Source of the DNA: Nitrososphaerota archaeon
Lineage (GTDB): Archaea; Thermoproteota; Nitrososphaeria; Conexivisphaerales; UBA164
Reading direction: 5' to 3'
DNA: 64,000 bases
Assembly: GCA_023381255.1 (NCBI GenBank)
Contig: JAMCTX010000010.1
Span: 58,643 to 122,642 of the forward strand
How positions within the stretch are numbered: position 1 is the first letter of the stretch; the number at the start of each line of letters is the position of its first letter. Below the pieces are notes generated by a model. That model was given only the letters and a program-made list of their open reading frames with translations. It ran no database searches and had not been told where the DNA came from. The position numbers were made by a program, and so were the translations under genes. Positions 1 through 9,155 of the stretch are shown here, piece by piece.

Positions 1-41
1 TTAATATTTTAGATAACCGCGTCTTGTGAACTGTTCATATA

Positions 42-224
42 CTAAAATTCCAAATAATTACTGTTTTCCTCAAACACCCAACTATCTTTTAAACGGTCTA
101 CTTCCAAATCAATATCATAAAAATAGCGTTTTTTACCGTTATCGCCAATCACAACCCTGACACGGTCAGATTTGCGCAGAACCCTAGCCTCATCTTCTGA
201 TATGTAAAACTTTTCATCAATCAT
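42..224 (-). CDS. Small hypothetical protein (60 aa)
   Basis: An ATG-initiated 60-aa reading frame, acidic in its N-terminal quarter with a basic stretch around residues 17-33 (RKSDRVRV, GKKRYFYD). I do not recognise the family. No cysteine pairs, signal peptide or membrane segment is visible. It lies downstream of, and in the same direction as, the PfkB kinase gene, about 160 nt beyond that stop codon, so it could be a distal operon member or stand alone. The composition is protein-like and the frame is closed by a stop, but at this length a chance ORF cannot be excluded. Confidence 0.45.
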   Translation of the reverse strand: MIDEKFYISEDEARVLRKSDRVRVVIGDNGKKRYFYDIDLEVDRLKDSWVFEENSNYLEF

Positions 225-383
225 TTTTTGTCAGGCAGTAATTTTAAAATCCAATTAAAATGTAGACAAGTCCAACTTTTTGGACATAATTAAAAGATTT
301 TTTTAGTGAACTATTATAAATTGCCAGACAATCATTTTGCGCATAGTTTTAAGCCCATTTTTTCATACTAATTTACACTAAAT

Positions 384-1319
384 TTATTCAATTCCGAGTT
401 CTTTTCCCATTTTAATCAAGAGACCCAGAGATGGTAGATCGTTAATAGTGCCGGATTTGAGCTTTATTGATGCCATAAGGTTAGCGTATAAGCAGGCCTT
501 TTTGATGCCGACCCCCTGCATTGTCAATGCAATGTATGTTGCATCAAAAACATCACCGGCGCCAATTGTGTGCTCAAACCCATTTATTCTGAACGCTTTG
601 GCATGGTATACCTTCCCCTCCGATATGCATGTAGAACCTGTTGCCCCTTCCTTTATTACATATGTTCTCCTCTGATCTATGAGATCCGCTTTTGATTCCC
701 TGTAATTCTTTCTTGTATATGATAAAAGCTCTTTTTTATTAAAGAACACTGTATCCGAAAATGTAACTAGGTTATTTGTCATACTGGTTTTTCTAGGACC
801 CGGATCAAAAAATACACTTGCTAAATTTCGGCTGGCAATCATGGCTGCATTTATTATTGCTCGTGATGCTGGAATTGTTTTTTTAAGGTTATAACCATCA
901 AAGAAAATGGCCCTTGCCGAAGATACGTCAGTAACATCGTTTTCATCCAGCATTGCTCCAGCTCCTGCATATCCCAGGAAAGCGTGCCTGCGATTTCTAT
1001 CAAATATGTTGTTGGAAATGGAGGTATTGTAGCGTTCATCAATTTTTAACATTTCAGTATATACTTTATTTGCTTGAAGCTCCCTGATTAAGATTGATGA
1101 AAAACAATCATTTCCTAACCTGTCTATAACCCCAACCCGAAGCCCAAGCCTGCTCGCAACGATCGCTACGGTACATGCCCCCCCTGGGCTGAACCACGTT
1201 TTATCGGCTTCTATTGCATCATTTACACGCACGGGCAGTGAATCGACCCTATAATATAAGTCAAGCACACAATCCGATACTACCAGCAGGTCAAATTTGT
1301 GTTGCATTAACAAGGTCAC
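384..1319 (-). CDS. PfkB/ribokinase-family sugar or nucleoside kinase
   Basis: 311 aa, close to the usual length of PfkB-family kinases, which transfer the ATP gamma-phosphate to a sugar, sugar phosphate or nucleoside. Visible hallmarks are the N-terminal Gly-rich substrate region (SPGGACTVAIVASRLG, about residues 44-60) and the C-terminal anion-hole/catalytic motif GAGDVFDA, whose Asp is the catalytic base. The start is GTG at 1317-1319. Its first 29 nt overlap the end of the glycohydrolase gene, so translation is probably coupled. The substrate cannot be read from sequence. The operon partners (MFS transporter and ADP-ribosylglycohydrolase fold) suggest a ribosyl compound: free ribose or a nucleoside released by the hydrolase. 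Family assignment is strong; substrate is inference. Confidence 0.88.
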   Translation of the reverse strand: MTLLMQHKFDLLVVSDCVLDLYYRVDSLPVRVNDAIEADKTWFSPGGACTVAIVASRLGLRVGVIDRLGNDCFSSILIRELQANKVYTEMLKIDERYNTSISNNIFDRNRRHAFLGYAGAGAMLDENDVTDVSSARAIFFDGYNLKKTIPASRAIINAAMIASRNLASVFFDPGPRKTSMTNNLVTFSDTVFFNKKELLSYTRKNYRESKADLIDQRRTYVIKEGATGSTCISEGKVYHAKAFRINGFEHTIGAGDVFDATYIALTMQGVGIKKACLYANLMASIKLKSGTINDLPSLGLLIKMGKELGIE

Positions 1320-2292
1320 CGGTTAACTTTCTTATATCATTTTGAGAATTTGCATCAATTGTCCTTATCCACTCAATGGGTATTCCGGAAATTCCGCAGT
1401 AGCTTCCTGAAATTGCACCCACAATTGCACCTATGGTGTCAGAATCTCCGCCAAGGTTACATGCAAGAAGCAATGCTCTCTTAAAATCGCCGCCAGACCT
1501 TACAAATATTGAAAGCGCAGCCGGCACTGCATCTTCTGTGAGCGCTCCCTGCGGTTCCTTCAGGAAAGAGAAAAGATTGTCCAGGTAATCCTGATCATCT
1601 CTTCCACCAATACCAAACGCCTCAAATATTCTATTAGATATTGATTTGCCGTCTATTGCTTTGCCCGCAATCCTAGCCATTTTTAATGATTCAATGCTAA
1701 TTTCAGCGGGATATTTGCCGCCATTTATCCCTATTTTAACTGCTGTAGCTACCGCCATCGCGCCGGAAATTGCGATTCCAGTATAGTGTGTCGGCATGCA
1801 CGCTTTAATCACATCTTCTAGCATTTCCTCGTAACTCCTGCTACAGTCAAATATTCCAACTGGCGATATCTTCATTGCGCATCCGTTGGTAGTGCCAGAA
1901 GTTCCTGAATACTCAACTGGAATCCCGGCTAGGATGCGCTCTATTGCTATTCTGGTACTGGGTCCTATTATTGTTCCCTCAAGTGCATCATTGGCTTTAG
2001 CCCATCTCAGCAATTCATCAGCAACTGCTTCTGGGTTAACTTTTCCTTCCCTTATAATTGCCCTTGCCAGCGCAAACGTCAGGGCCGTATCGTCTGTGTA
2101 TGCCCCAGCTTTTAGCTGTGAGTGAACGCCGTTATCAGGTGACGGGTTCATAAATTTATCAACAAAACCATATCTTTCCTTAATTGTAACTCTGTCTAGG
2201 AAAGTAGTTGGCATGCCAAGCGCGTCGCCTATAGCTGTTCCGTAAAGCACGCCAAGGGCCTTTTCATATAACAGTTCCCTGTTTAATCCCAT
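1291..2292 (-). CDS. ADP-ribosylglycohydrolase (DraG/ARH) family protein
   Basis: 333 aa, all-alpha ADP-ribosylglycohydrolase fold. The N-terminal GTAIGDALGMPT segment is followed by AYTDDTALTFALA, where the Asp/Thr cluster provides metal ligands in DraG and ARH3. The C-terminal GGDSDTIGAIVGAISG supplies the remaining ligands of the dinuclear Mg/Mn site. All expected metal-binding residues appear present, so the enzyme is probably active. Known members remove ADP-ribose from proteins or hydrolyse O-acetyl-ADP-ribose and related ribosyl bonds. Here it lies between, and overlaps, an MFS transporter gene (10 nt) and a PfkB kinase gene (29 nt). That context favours catabolism or salvage of a small ribosylated compound over protein de-modification. 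The function of this set is inference. Confidence 0.85.
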   Translation of the reverse strand: MGLNRELLYEKALGVLYGTAIGDALGMPTTFLDRVTIKERYGFVDKFMNPSPDNGVHSQLKAGAYTDDTALTFALARAIIREGKVNPEAVADELLRWAKANDALEGTIIGPSTRIAIERILAGIPVEYSGTSGTTNGCAMKISPVGIFDCSRSYEEMLEDVIKACMPTHYTGIAISGAMAVATAVKIGINGGKYPAEISIESLKMARIAGKAIDGKSISNRIFEAFGIGGRDDQDYLDNLFSFLKEPQGALTEDAVPAALSIFVRSGGDFKRALLLACNLGGDSDTIGAIVGAISGSYCGISGIPIEWIRTIDANSQNDIRKLTGDLVNATQI

Positions 2293-3545
2293 ATTCTGAC
2301 GCTCCTCCCTTTGCTTGTTTCAAGACCAAATATGTACCAGAGCACGCTTGCCACAAAACCAACGCTGAATATCCCCATGCCAACCCACATATAATCTATG
2401 ATCGGGAGGTTAACAACGAGGAAGAGGACTGGAATTGACCCTCCAAGCGAAATCACCCTCACCAAAGCAGTATACAAGCCCCTCCTCCTTGTAGGCCATA
2501 TTTCAGATTTAAGGGTGTCTTCCGCTAAAAAGAATATATTAATTAATACTGAAACTGCTATAAAGAGAATCCAGAAGATAAGCCTGTTGACAAGCCATAA
2601 CCCCAGAGTTGGTATAAACAGGTAGGCAACTACAAGCACTGATATGGATGAGATAACAAGCATGGCTTTCCTCGATATCCTATCAGCCACGAGCCCTATA
2701 AAGCCAGCCACAAATGCGACAACGCCAAATATAAATATAAGCCAATCAGTAAGGGAAGGGAAAAAGTACGGCCCCAAGGTAAGCACTATCAGGCTGAAGC
2801 CCGCAGTATACGCCCACCCCAGAGCCCCCCCTATAAGAGTCCTGAACCACAGAGACGGAACCTTTGAGGGTTTGCTGAGGTCATCTTCCTGCGCTTTTGC
2901 ACTGTAAAACTTTTCTAGCTCCTTAGCACCGTGTCCGCCCTTCCCCCTTGATTCAAGCCACATAACAGATTCCGGAACCCTGAGCCTTATGATGAACATT
3001 ACAAGTATTGAGAGCAGCAAAGTTACACCAAGCACTGCTCTCTGATCAAATATTGAAGATATTGCTAATAGAGCAAGAATTGCAGCGATAGAGCCCCCTA
3101 TGTTGGTGAAATTTAATTCAAGAAACAGGGCCGAAGCCCTTTGCTTTTTTGGAAATAGCTCGTGAGTGGCCGCTAGTATGGTATTGTATTCGCCTCCTGA
3201 AGCAAAAAGCAAAAGGCCTATGGAAACCAGCAGAAGGATATAATTGTAAGCTAAGATCAGCCCAATAGCGCCTATCGCGTAAAGCCCCAGCGTTATAAAC
3301 AGCGTATTTCTTCTTCCTATGGAATCTGATAGTGGGCCTGCAACCATTCCACCCAACAACAGCCACAGGGGAGACCATATTGCAAGAACTGCAACCAGGA
3401 CCTTGGGCACAATAACCCATCCTGTCGCAATATATGAAAGGGAATATATGTAGGCTTCAACAGTGGTTCCTATGCTAAATGATAGGAAAAGCAGCCAATG
3501 AACGCCCTTCCATTTCGTTTCTTCAACAGCCTTGGCCAGGCTCAT
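2283..3545 (-). CDS. MFS transporter (sugar-porter-like)
   Basis: 420 aa with about 12 hydrophobic segments. The MFS signature GPLSDSIGRRNTLF lies in the loop between TM2 and TM3 (about residues 68-81), and a degenerate second copy (GLVADRISRKAML) lies between the two halves. The central loop after TM6 is charged (ESRGKGGHGAKELEKFY). It is the promoter-proximal gene of a three-gene operon with the ADP-ribosylglycohydrolase-fold and PfkB genes, so it probably imports their substrate. The ATG lies about 25 nt from a TATA-like box, suggesting a leaderless mRNA. Family assignment is firm; cargo is unknown. Confidence 0.85.
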   Translation of the reverse strand: MSLAKAVEETKWKGVHWLLFLSFSIGTTVEAYIYSLSYIATGWVIVPKVLVAVLAIWSPLWLLLGGMVAGPLSDSIGRRNTLFITLGLYAIGAIGLILAYNYILLLVSIGLLLFASGGEYNTILAATHELFPKKQRASALFLELNFTNIGGSIAAILALLAISSIFDQRAVLGVTLLLSILVMFIIRLRVPESVMWLESRGKGGHGAKELEKFYSAKAQEDDLSKPSKVPSLWFRTLIGGALGWAYTAGFSLIVLTLGPYFFPSLTDWLIFIFGVVAFVAGFIGLVADRISRKAMLVISSISVLVVAYLFIPTLGLWLVNRLIFWILFIAVSVLINIFFLAEDTLKSEIWPTRRRGLYTALVRVISLGGSIPVLFLVVNLPIIDYMWVGMGIFSVGFVASVLWYIFGLETSKGRSVRIWD

Positions 3546-3566
3546 TTGAAAATAACGTAATATTGA

Positions 3567-3574
3567 ATTAAAAT
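3567..3574 (-). promoter_or_regulatory. TATA-like box of the MFS-glycohydrolase-kinase operon
   Basis: ATTAAAAT on the + strand (ATTTTAAT on the coding strand) is centred about 25 nt before the MFS ATG. This is the spacing expected if transcription starts at or next to the start codon. Confidence 0.45.
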
Positions 3575-3610
3575 ACTTTCTGGTTGTTGATTTTTACAGA
3601 ACAACAAAAT

Positions 3611-3627
3611 CATGTTTTATAAACATG
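3611..3627. promoter_or_regulatory. Perfect 7-bp palindrome upstream of the MFS operon
   Basis: CATGTTT-TAT-AAACATG is a perfect inverted repeat with a 3-nt centre, about 66 nt upstream of the MFS start codon. It contains a TTTATAAA core, so it could be a symmetric operator or an alternative TATA box. Chance occurrence in AT-rich DNA is possible. Confidence 0.3.
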
Positions 3628-3914
3628 CAACCCTGACGTATTTTTCAATAATAATTTGCCAAAAATTGAAAAAACATTTGCCTGCTGGGTGATGCCTTAA
3701 CAAATATGCTCGATTAATAGTATTATAAATTATAAAGTTTTTCATTATTAGATAAAAATATTTTATTAAATTTTACTAAAATACAAATAATTTTTAATAA
3801 AATTTGGCTTTAAATTCACAGACATATTATTTTCGGTATCACCTGCTGTTTGGTTCGCATCATTTTAATATCGCCAAATTATTTATTATTATTGATGGCC
3901 GAATTCAATTACAA
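3628..3914. other. AT-rich intergenic DNA, no gene seen
   Basis: Very AT-rich sequence between the MFS operon palindrome and the left end of the IS5-type element. I find no supported ORF, RNA gene or repeat family here. Confidence 0.6.
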
Positions 3915-5310
3915 TTATAGGGAACTCCTAAAAACTAAGTGCCATGAAACAAAAATTAGCTAAGATATTTTTACCAATATATGAACAATATTTGATGTCA
4001 TCATTAATGTTTCAGTATGAATGACATATGGCATGGATGATAGTGAACATTATGAAACACTTTACAGGAGCGAATTCCATCATAAAGATAAGCTTGATGA
4101 GATAAAGAAAATGGTAAAGTGGGACCGCTTCAGGCCCATACTTAACAGCCTTTTCAAGGGAACTGAAGCCGGGGGCGCCATGTCGATGTAGTTGTTATGG
4201 CCAAGATGCTGGTTTTGCAGGCCTGGTACAGCCTGTCGGATGAGCAGCTTGAAATACAGTGCAGGGACAGGCTCACCTTCCAGAACTTCCTTGGGTATCC
4301 TGAAAGCGTTCCGGATGCAATGACAGTGTGGCTCTTCAGGGACAGGATGGCCTCAACCGGGATGGACAAAGCGTTCTGGGGGAAGAGTTCAGCTCCCAGC
4401 TCAGCAAACTTGGCCTTAACGTAAAGGAGGGCAAGACAATGCTGTTTTCATAATGCACGAAGGAAAGGAGGTTGAGGTTAACAAGGATAAAGCCCACCTT
4501 CAGGACTCAACGATGCTTGAATCCGAGCCAGGGGCGCAAACGGTTGGGGGCATAATAAGGAGAAAGGAGAACGAAGCCGAGAAAGAAGCAAAAAGGGAAG
4601 ACAAGAAGGATGAAGACAAAGCACGTGAGGACAAGGATAAAGCGCACGAAGGAACAATTATATCATTATCCTATGGTGAGCTTAAAAAAGCAAAGGAGAG
4701 GGGCGAAGATGCGAAAACCAGCAGGTCGAGGGATGGGACCTGGGCAGTCAAGAACGGGAAGAGCTATTTTGGATTCAAGCTTCACACCAAGGTTGAGGCA
4801 AGGACAGGATTGATAGAGGACTATGATGTCACGGCTGCATCACTGCACGACAACCAGGTTGACCTGAGCAGGCCCGGGGAACCAATGGTCAGGGACAAGG
4901 CGTACAGCTTTGTTTCAGCAAAGGGAATAGCGGTCAACATGATAAGAGCCTCCAGAGGTAATCCCCTTATGGCAGAGGACAAAGAGGCTAACAGGATCCT
5001 TTCAGGCATAAGGGTTCACGTGGAGCACCCATATGCGGTGATGAGAAGGATATCCAAGTTCACCATAATGCACCCCACGACAATACCGCGCGTGAAGATC
5101 AAGGCCATGTTCATGTGTGTAAGCTTTAACCTGATGAGGGCAGCGTTCCTGACTAAGCCGGTTAACTAGCGTAAGCTATGGACGATTTTTACGGTGAAAA
5201 AAACAATAAAACAAAAACCACTGACGGCGATGGAGGAGAAATGGAAATGGGGATATCCACTATCCTGCACAATCCCCTGACCCTAAATAATTTTTAGAAG
5301 TTCTCTATAA
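3915..5310 (+). mobile_element. IS5-family insertion sequence, decayed, with terminal inverted repeats
   Basis: About 1.4 kb bounded by imperfect inverted repeats of about 22 bp. The left end reads inward TTATAGGGAACTCCTAAAAA (from 3915). The right end read inward from 5310 on the other strand is TTATAGAGAACTTCTAAAAA. They differ at two positions in these 20 nt and at a third just inside. No clear target duplication is visible. The enclosed transposase gene is broken into four reading-frame segments, so this copy cannot move by itself. Confidence 0.75.
4021..5169 (+). pseudogene. IS5-family DDE transposase, multiply frameshifted
   Basis: Successive frames encode consecutive pieces of one IS5-type transposase. 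Residues from 4021 give the N-terminal part (KMVKWDRFRPILNSLF) and stop at 4191. The next frame gives VLQAWYSLSDEQLE and NFLGYPESVPDA, ending at 4424. A third gives EEFSSQLSKLGLNVKEGKT, ending at 4453. The C-terminal part runs from 4453 to 5169. Likely DDE residues survive: Asp in LQDSTMLESEPGA, Asp in TAASLHDNQ and Glu in VEHPYAVMRR. A Lys/Glu/Asp-rich low-complexity stretch (about 4558-4650) sits between the first and second catalytic blocks and is not part of the usual core. Two or more indels make it a pseudogene; assembly error in G-runs could explain some. Confidence 0.8.
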
Positions 5311-5321
5311 TCTCTGCAGTT

Positions 5322-5714
5322 TTAAATAAAACCGAAAATTACTATAATATCCGTAATAAGCCGTGGCAATACAAATATTGCCATCATCAGGTTAAATAGC
5401 ACAACCAAAGTTATAGCAACGTATATGCGATTTTTCTGATCTATAAATTGTATTACTCCAAGAATCACTCTTATTACTGGAGTAGCAATTAATATTATTA
5501 GCCCAAAATAAATAAAATACGTTAAATCCAGTGCCTTTATTCCGATTGGTATCTTGTAAACATTAATTGTTGAACTGTTATATCTGAGCAATTCATTTGC
5601 AATATAAGTAGGGTGTTTTCCAATAAAGAAAAGGGCTAGGCCAATTATTATGAAACCCGCGCTTGTTATGACTCCCACTCTTAACGCGTAGCCTATGATA
5701 TCTTCAAATTCCAT
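5322..5714 (-). CDS. DUF1634-like small membrane protein
   Basis: 130 aa with three hydrophobic segments (about residues 12-30, 63-88 and 97-125), resembling the DUF1634 family. The gene starts inside the 3' end of the TauE/SafE gene (11-nt overlap) on the same strand. DUF1634 proteins commonly accompany TauE/SafE permeases, so it is probably an accessory subunit of that transporter. Biochemical role is unknown. Its end lies only 11 nt from the IS5-type element, but the frame appears complete. Confidence 0.65.
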   Translation of the reverse strand: MEFEDIIGYALRVGVITSAGFIIIGLALFFIGKHPTYIANELLRYNSSTINVYKIPIGIKALDLTYFIYFGLIILIATPVIRVILGVIQFIDQKNRIYVAITLVVLFNLMMAIFVLPRLITDIIVIFGFI

Positions 5715-6633
5715 ATCCCAAACCCCTCAATATCATCTGAATACCAAGGAATACAAGGATCACTGTAAATATGTAGCGTATGTTTTTGCTTGTTATTTTG
5801 ACAAGGATCTTAGTTCCCGCATATGCACCCAAGAGCACTCCTATTGCGGTTCCAGCTGCGAGAAATGGTTGGATGTACCCAAGTGCCCAGTATATGGAAC
5901 TTCCTGTTGCCGCTGTAACGCCGATCATAAAATTGCTGGTAGTTGTGCTAACCTTCATGGGCAGATTCATGGCCCAATCCATAGCCAAGACTTTTAGAGC
6001 GCCACTCCCGATCCCAAGTAAACCGCTTATGAATCCCGCAAAGAACATTATCGTTTCACCCAGCCACCACCTTATTCCATGGTATTCAACTTTTTGCCTT
6101 AAAACAGCATCATAATAATCTCCCTTAAGCTGAAATAGTTTAGTGGTCCAATCAGGCTTTGCCGGTTTCGGCAACTCGTGCCTTGACTTCACCAGCTGAA
6201 CGTACACCTGTGACAGCAAAACGCCACCAAATATAAGGTATACAATAAATTCCAAGTGGTGAGCAAATATGAAGGCAACAGTAAGTGACCCAATAATGGC
6301 TCCAAGAGTTGTGGCAATTTCCAATCCCATTCCTATCTTTACGTTAGTTATTCTGTCCTTTATGTACGCACTTCCAGCTCCACTCGAAGTAGCAATAGTA
6401 GATATGAGACTTGCACCCGCAGCATATGGGAAAGGAATTCCCAAATAAAGTGTATAGATCGGGACAAGGAATGTTGCCCCTCCAAGACCAGTCAAAGCTC
6501 CTATTATACCTGAGAGCGCACTTACTATTAATATTACAAGCAATTCTGCAAATACTGGCAATATCAATGCAGGAAGTTTTATGTCAGGGTTTAAAAATAT
6601 TTTGAAAGCGCACTTAATAGTATTTAAATGCAT
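5704..6633 (-). CDS. TauE/SafE-family anion permease
   Basis: 309 aa with 8-9 hydrophobic segments and the two family repeats GLGGATFLVP (about residues 50-59) and GLLGIGSGALKV. Members export or import sulfite, sulfoacetate and related organosulfur anions. Pairing with DUF1634 supports the assignment. Start choice is uncertain. The ATG at 6633 precedes a TATA-like TTAAAAATAT at 6591-6600. A TTG at 6567 (27 nt downstream of that box) would give a leaderless mRNA and a protein starting right before TM1. Substrate cannot be read from sequence. Confidence 0.8.
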   Translation of the reverse strand: MHLNTIKCAFKIFLNPDIKLPALILPVFAELLVILIVSALSGIIGALTGLGGATFLVPIYTLYLGIPFPYAAGASLISTIATSSGAGSAYIKDRITNVKIGMGLEIATTLGAIIGSLTVAFIFAHHLEFIVYLIFGGVLLSQVYVQLVKSRHELPKPAKPDWTTKLFQLKGDYYDAVLRQKVEYHGIRWWLGETIMFFAGFISGLLGIGSGALKVLAMDWAMNLPMKVSTTTSNFMIGVTAATGSSIYWALGYIQPFLAAGTAIGVLLGAYAGTKILVKITSKNIRYIFTVILVFLGIQMILRGLGYGI

Positions 6634-6714
6634 ACTAATTTAATTGATTTTGAGGACAAGCTGATCCGGATTCTCCCAAAAACGTTATGGTAAAACAACG
6701 ATTATTGATGAAAG

Positions 6715-7866
6715 CTAAAAATTTAACGCGGCAAGTTTATCAAGAGCCCCTGCCATATTTTCCGTGACCTTCATCATGGTAGATAATCTTACAAATTCAT
6801 TGGCTCCGTGTATGTTACTGTCATCATCAATTACACCATAGCCAACTGTTGGTATACCCGCCTTTGATGAATATTTCCCATCATCGCCTCCCAATTCGCC
6901 CACACATTCTTTTGAATCTAATCTTTCCAAAATATAGCTTGTAAACGCACTGACAATTGGAGTTCTAGGATCAGTAAAGTAATTCCCGCCTCCCTTAACT
7001 TCGGCTAGCTCAACAGCAGATAATGAACCGATAAATGATTTGAGCTCTTCGAAAGCTGCGTCCCTATCTTCATCTGGAAGCAGCCTCATATCAAACTTGA
7101 TAACTGCTTCATTTGGAATTACGTTGGTCCTGTCCCCAGCTTCAATTACAGTTGGTGTAAATCTGCCCCATACCTTTACCTTTGGCGAACCGGCAGGGGC
7201 TTTTAGCGCAGATAACTTTTCTTCCCTTAATTCTGAAAACTTTTTGAGCCTGCTGATGACCTCGGGCAACTTGTATATTGGATTATCAGAAAGGTAGGGG
7301 TAACCCGCATGCCCTCCCCTGCCCTTTACAATTATTTTACCACTTACCACCCCGCTGGCTCCACAATGCACCTCCTTACTAAAAGAATCAAGAATTATTG
7401 CAATATCATATGCCTTGCCAGTTTTTCCAATAACAGCGTTTAAGCCGTTTTCTCCACCCACTTCTTCGTCGCCAGTTAGAGCTACAGTAAGATTCCATCT
7501 CCCGTTTGAGGCCCCTAGCAGGGCAAGCGCGACTGCTACCCCGCCCTTATCATCAGCAGAACCCCTTCCAAATACCTTATCACCTTCCACATTTGCTTCA
7601 AATGGATTATAAGTCCAACCTGTTCCAGCTGGAACAACATCGTAATGCGCCGCTACGAGTATCCTAGGCCCAATGCCATTGACATCTGCCAGCAGGTTCC
7701 TCGTTCCATCACTTCCGTAAATCGTCTGAACATGCGAGATGCCTTCCATTTCTTTTTTTAAATATTCATAACAATTAACAAGCGATTTGCCGGTTTTTGA
7801 AACCGTATCCATTGATATAAGCTTTGTCAGCACATCCAATTCATATTTTTTCAGGTCAGGTTGCAT
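6715..7866 (-). CDS. M20-family metallopeptidase/deacylase (ArgE/DapE-like)
   Basis: 383 aa from the ATG at 7864-7866. An upstream ATG at 7959 would add 31 residues that look unrelated to the family. Di-zinc enzyme motifs are present: AAHYDVVPAG (first His ligand), GRGSADDKGGVAVA (bridging Asp), LTGDEEVGGENG (catalytic Glu and ligand Glu), a dimerisation-domain segment GRGGHAGYP, and a C-terminal IHGANEFV His. Family members hydrolyse N-acyl amino acids, succinyl-diaminopimelate or dipeptides in the cytosol. Substrate is undetermined. It is monocistronic by position, with a weak TATA-like TTTTTATT about 25 nt before the chosen start. Confidence 0.85.
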   Translation of the reverse strand: MQPDLKKYELDVLTKLISMDTVSKTGKSLVNCYEYLKKEMEGISHVQTIYGSDGTRNLLADVNGIGPRILVAAHYDVVPAGTGWTYNPFEANVEGDKVFGRGSADDKGGVAVALALLGASNGRWNLTVALTGDEEVGGENGLNAVIGKTGKAYDIAIILDSFSKEVHCGASGVVSGKIIVKGRGGHAGYPYLSDNPIYKLPEVISRLKKFSELREEKLSALKAPAGSPKVKVWGRFTPTVIEAGDRTNVIPNEAVIKFDMRLLPDEDRDAAFEELKSFIGSLSAVELAEVKGGGNYFTDPRTPIVSAFTSYILERLDSKECVGELGGDDGKYSSKAGIPTVGYGVIDDDSNIHGANEFVRLSTMMKVTENMAGALDKLAALNF

Positions 7867-8228
7867 AGGCACCAATGCGCAAATGGCAATAAAAATGTGA
7901 TGGTGATTACAATTATCCGTTCTCAAGAGGTTACATTTTATAACTTTTATCCTAAACACTTCTGTCTGCTATCAGATAGTAGTATAGCGTGGGATCAAAA
8001 TTTAACTGTTAAATAAAAAAATCCTGCCAATCATGTATCACTTTATAATTTTAATATTACTGTCCATATTTTGGCCAACCTTATGCCATGGCATTGAAAA
8101 ATTACTGCTCACCTAAACAACAACAGGATTTTAAAGAACTTAAACATTGCCCTGCTGTATGATCAGTATGTCAAGGTAAAACAATCTGTAATCTAGCGTT
8201 TTTTATTTTTTACAATTTCCCATCATAT
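7867..8228. other. Intergenic region between divergent M20 and flavoprotein genes
   Basis: About 360 nt of AT-rich spacer holding the promoters of two divergent genes. A T-rich box near 8200-8213 lies about 20-28 nt before the ATG at 8229. The 11-mer AATTACTGCTC occurs at about 8100 and also in two other intergenic regions (about 31410 and 35044). No further gene is seen. Confidence 0.45.
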
Positions 8229-9155
8229 ATGATTGAAGATTTTTTAAAAATGCATGGTAAATGTTATTATTCTACAACGGCAAACCCTTGCATAGGGGGA
8301 ACAGTATTGGATATTGCTCGGGAGGGGACTATTCTTGAAAAGGAAGAACTTACAACAAACATATATGAAATGAAGCTGTACGCTCCAAAGATTGCGCGCG
8401 CTGCGCATGCAGGGCAATTTATGCTTCTTATGGTTGACGAAAAGGGAGAAAGGGTGCCAATGACAATGGTTGACTGGGACAGCACTCAGGGATGGATAGA
8501 CATTGTTTATCAAGAAGTTGGGACAACCACGATCAAGTTGACAGGCCATGGCGTGGGCGACAGGCTTTTTTACGTAGCTGGTCCGCTCGGAAAGCCATCA
8601 AGGGTTGGCAAGTTTGGAAGGGTAGTGGTGATAGGTGGAGGCGTTGGTGTTCCCGCTGTTTATCCGATAGCCAGGACCCTGAAATTACAGGGAAATTATG
8701 TTGTGTCAATAATAGGAGCCAAGACCTCTAACGCGCTTGTCTATGAGGAAAAGATGAAGGAAGTGAGCGATGAACTGATAGTTACCACGGATGACGGCAG
8801 CAGGGGTTTAAAGGGATTCACATCCGATGCCCTCAGGGGTCTGCTCTTAAACGGGCAAGAGTTTAATGCCATGTGGTCTGTTGGCCCAACGCTCATGATG
8901 AAAGCATGTTCAGATGTTGCTGCTGGCAAAATTCCAAACTCCTTTGCAAGCCTGAATTCGCTGATGGTTTGTGGCGTTGGCATGTGCGGGGCATGCAGGG
9001 TAACAGTAAAGGATAAAATACTTCTTACATGTGTGGACGGGCCTGAATTTATTTCATATGACGTGAACTGGAAGGAACTTGCAATCAGGCTCAAATCTTA
9101 CATGAGAGAGGAAACTGTTTCGCTGGAAATGCTCAGGGGTGCAGATAAGTTATGA
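8229..9155 (+). CDS. Ferredoxin-NADP+ reductase/sulfide dehydrogenase subunit, SudB/NfnA-like
   Basis: 308 aa in the track frame. It has an FAD-binding barrel (AGQFMLLMV), an NAD(P)-binding segment (VVVIGGGVGVPAVYPIARTL) and C-terminal cysteines CGVGMCGACRV...C that bind a [2Fe-2S] cluster, as in dihydroorotate dehydrogenase PyrK and NfnA/SudB. It shares an ATGA overlap with the next gene, the partner subunit, so the two form one complex for electron transfer between NAD(P)H and ferredoxin, polysulfide or glutamate synthase. The ATG at 8229 fits a leaderless start. However, a TTG at 8307 preceded by AGGGGGA would begin closer to where the family usually starts, and the first 26 residues look non-homologous. 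Confidence 0.8.
   Translation: MIEDFLKMHGKCYYSTTANPCIGGTVLDIAREGTILEKEELTTNIYEMKLYAPKIARAAHAGQFMLLMVDEKGERVPMTMVDWDSTQGWIDIVYQEVGTTTIKLTGHGVGDRLFYVAGPLGKPSRVGKFGRVVVIGGGVGVPAVYPIARTLKLQGNYVVSIIGAKTSNALVYEEKMKEVSDELIVTTDDGSRGLKGFTSDALRGLLLNGQEFNAMWSVGPTLMMKACSDVAAGKIPNSFASLNSLMVCGVGMCGACRVTVKDKILLTCVDGPEFISYDVNWKELAIRLKSYMREETVSLEMLRGADKL

Noticed and set aside
8095..8111. 11-mer AATTACTGCTC shared by three intergenic regions (about 8100, 31410, 35044)
   Set aside because: Similarity does not extend beyond the 11 nt, spacing to genes differs, and AT-rich spacers produce such matches by chance. Listed only so that a genome-wide count can be made.
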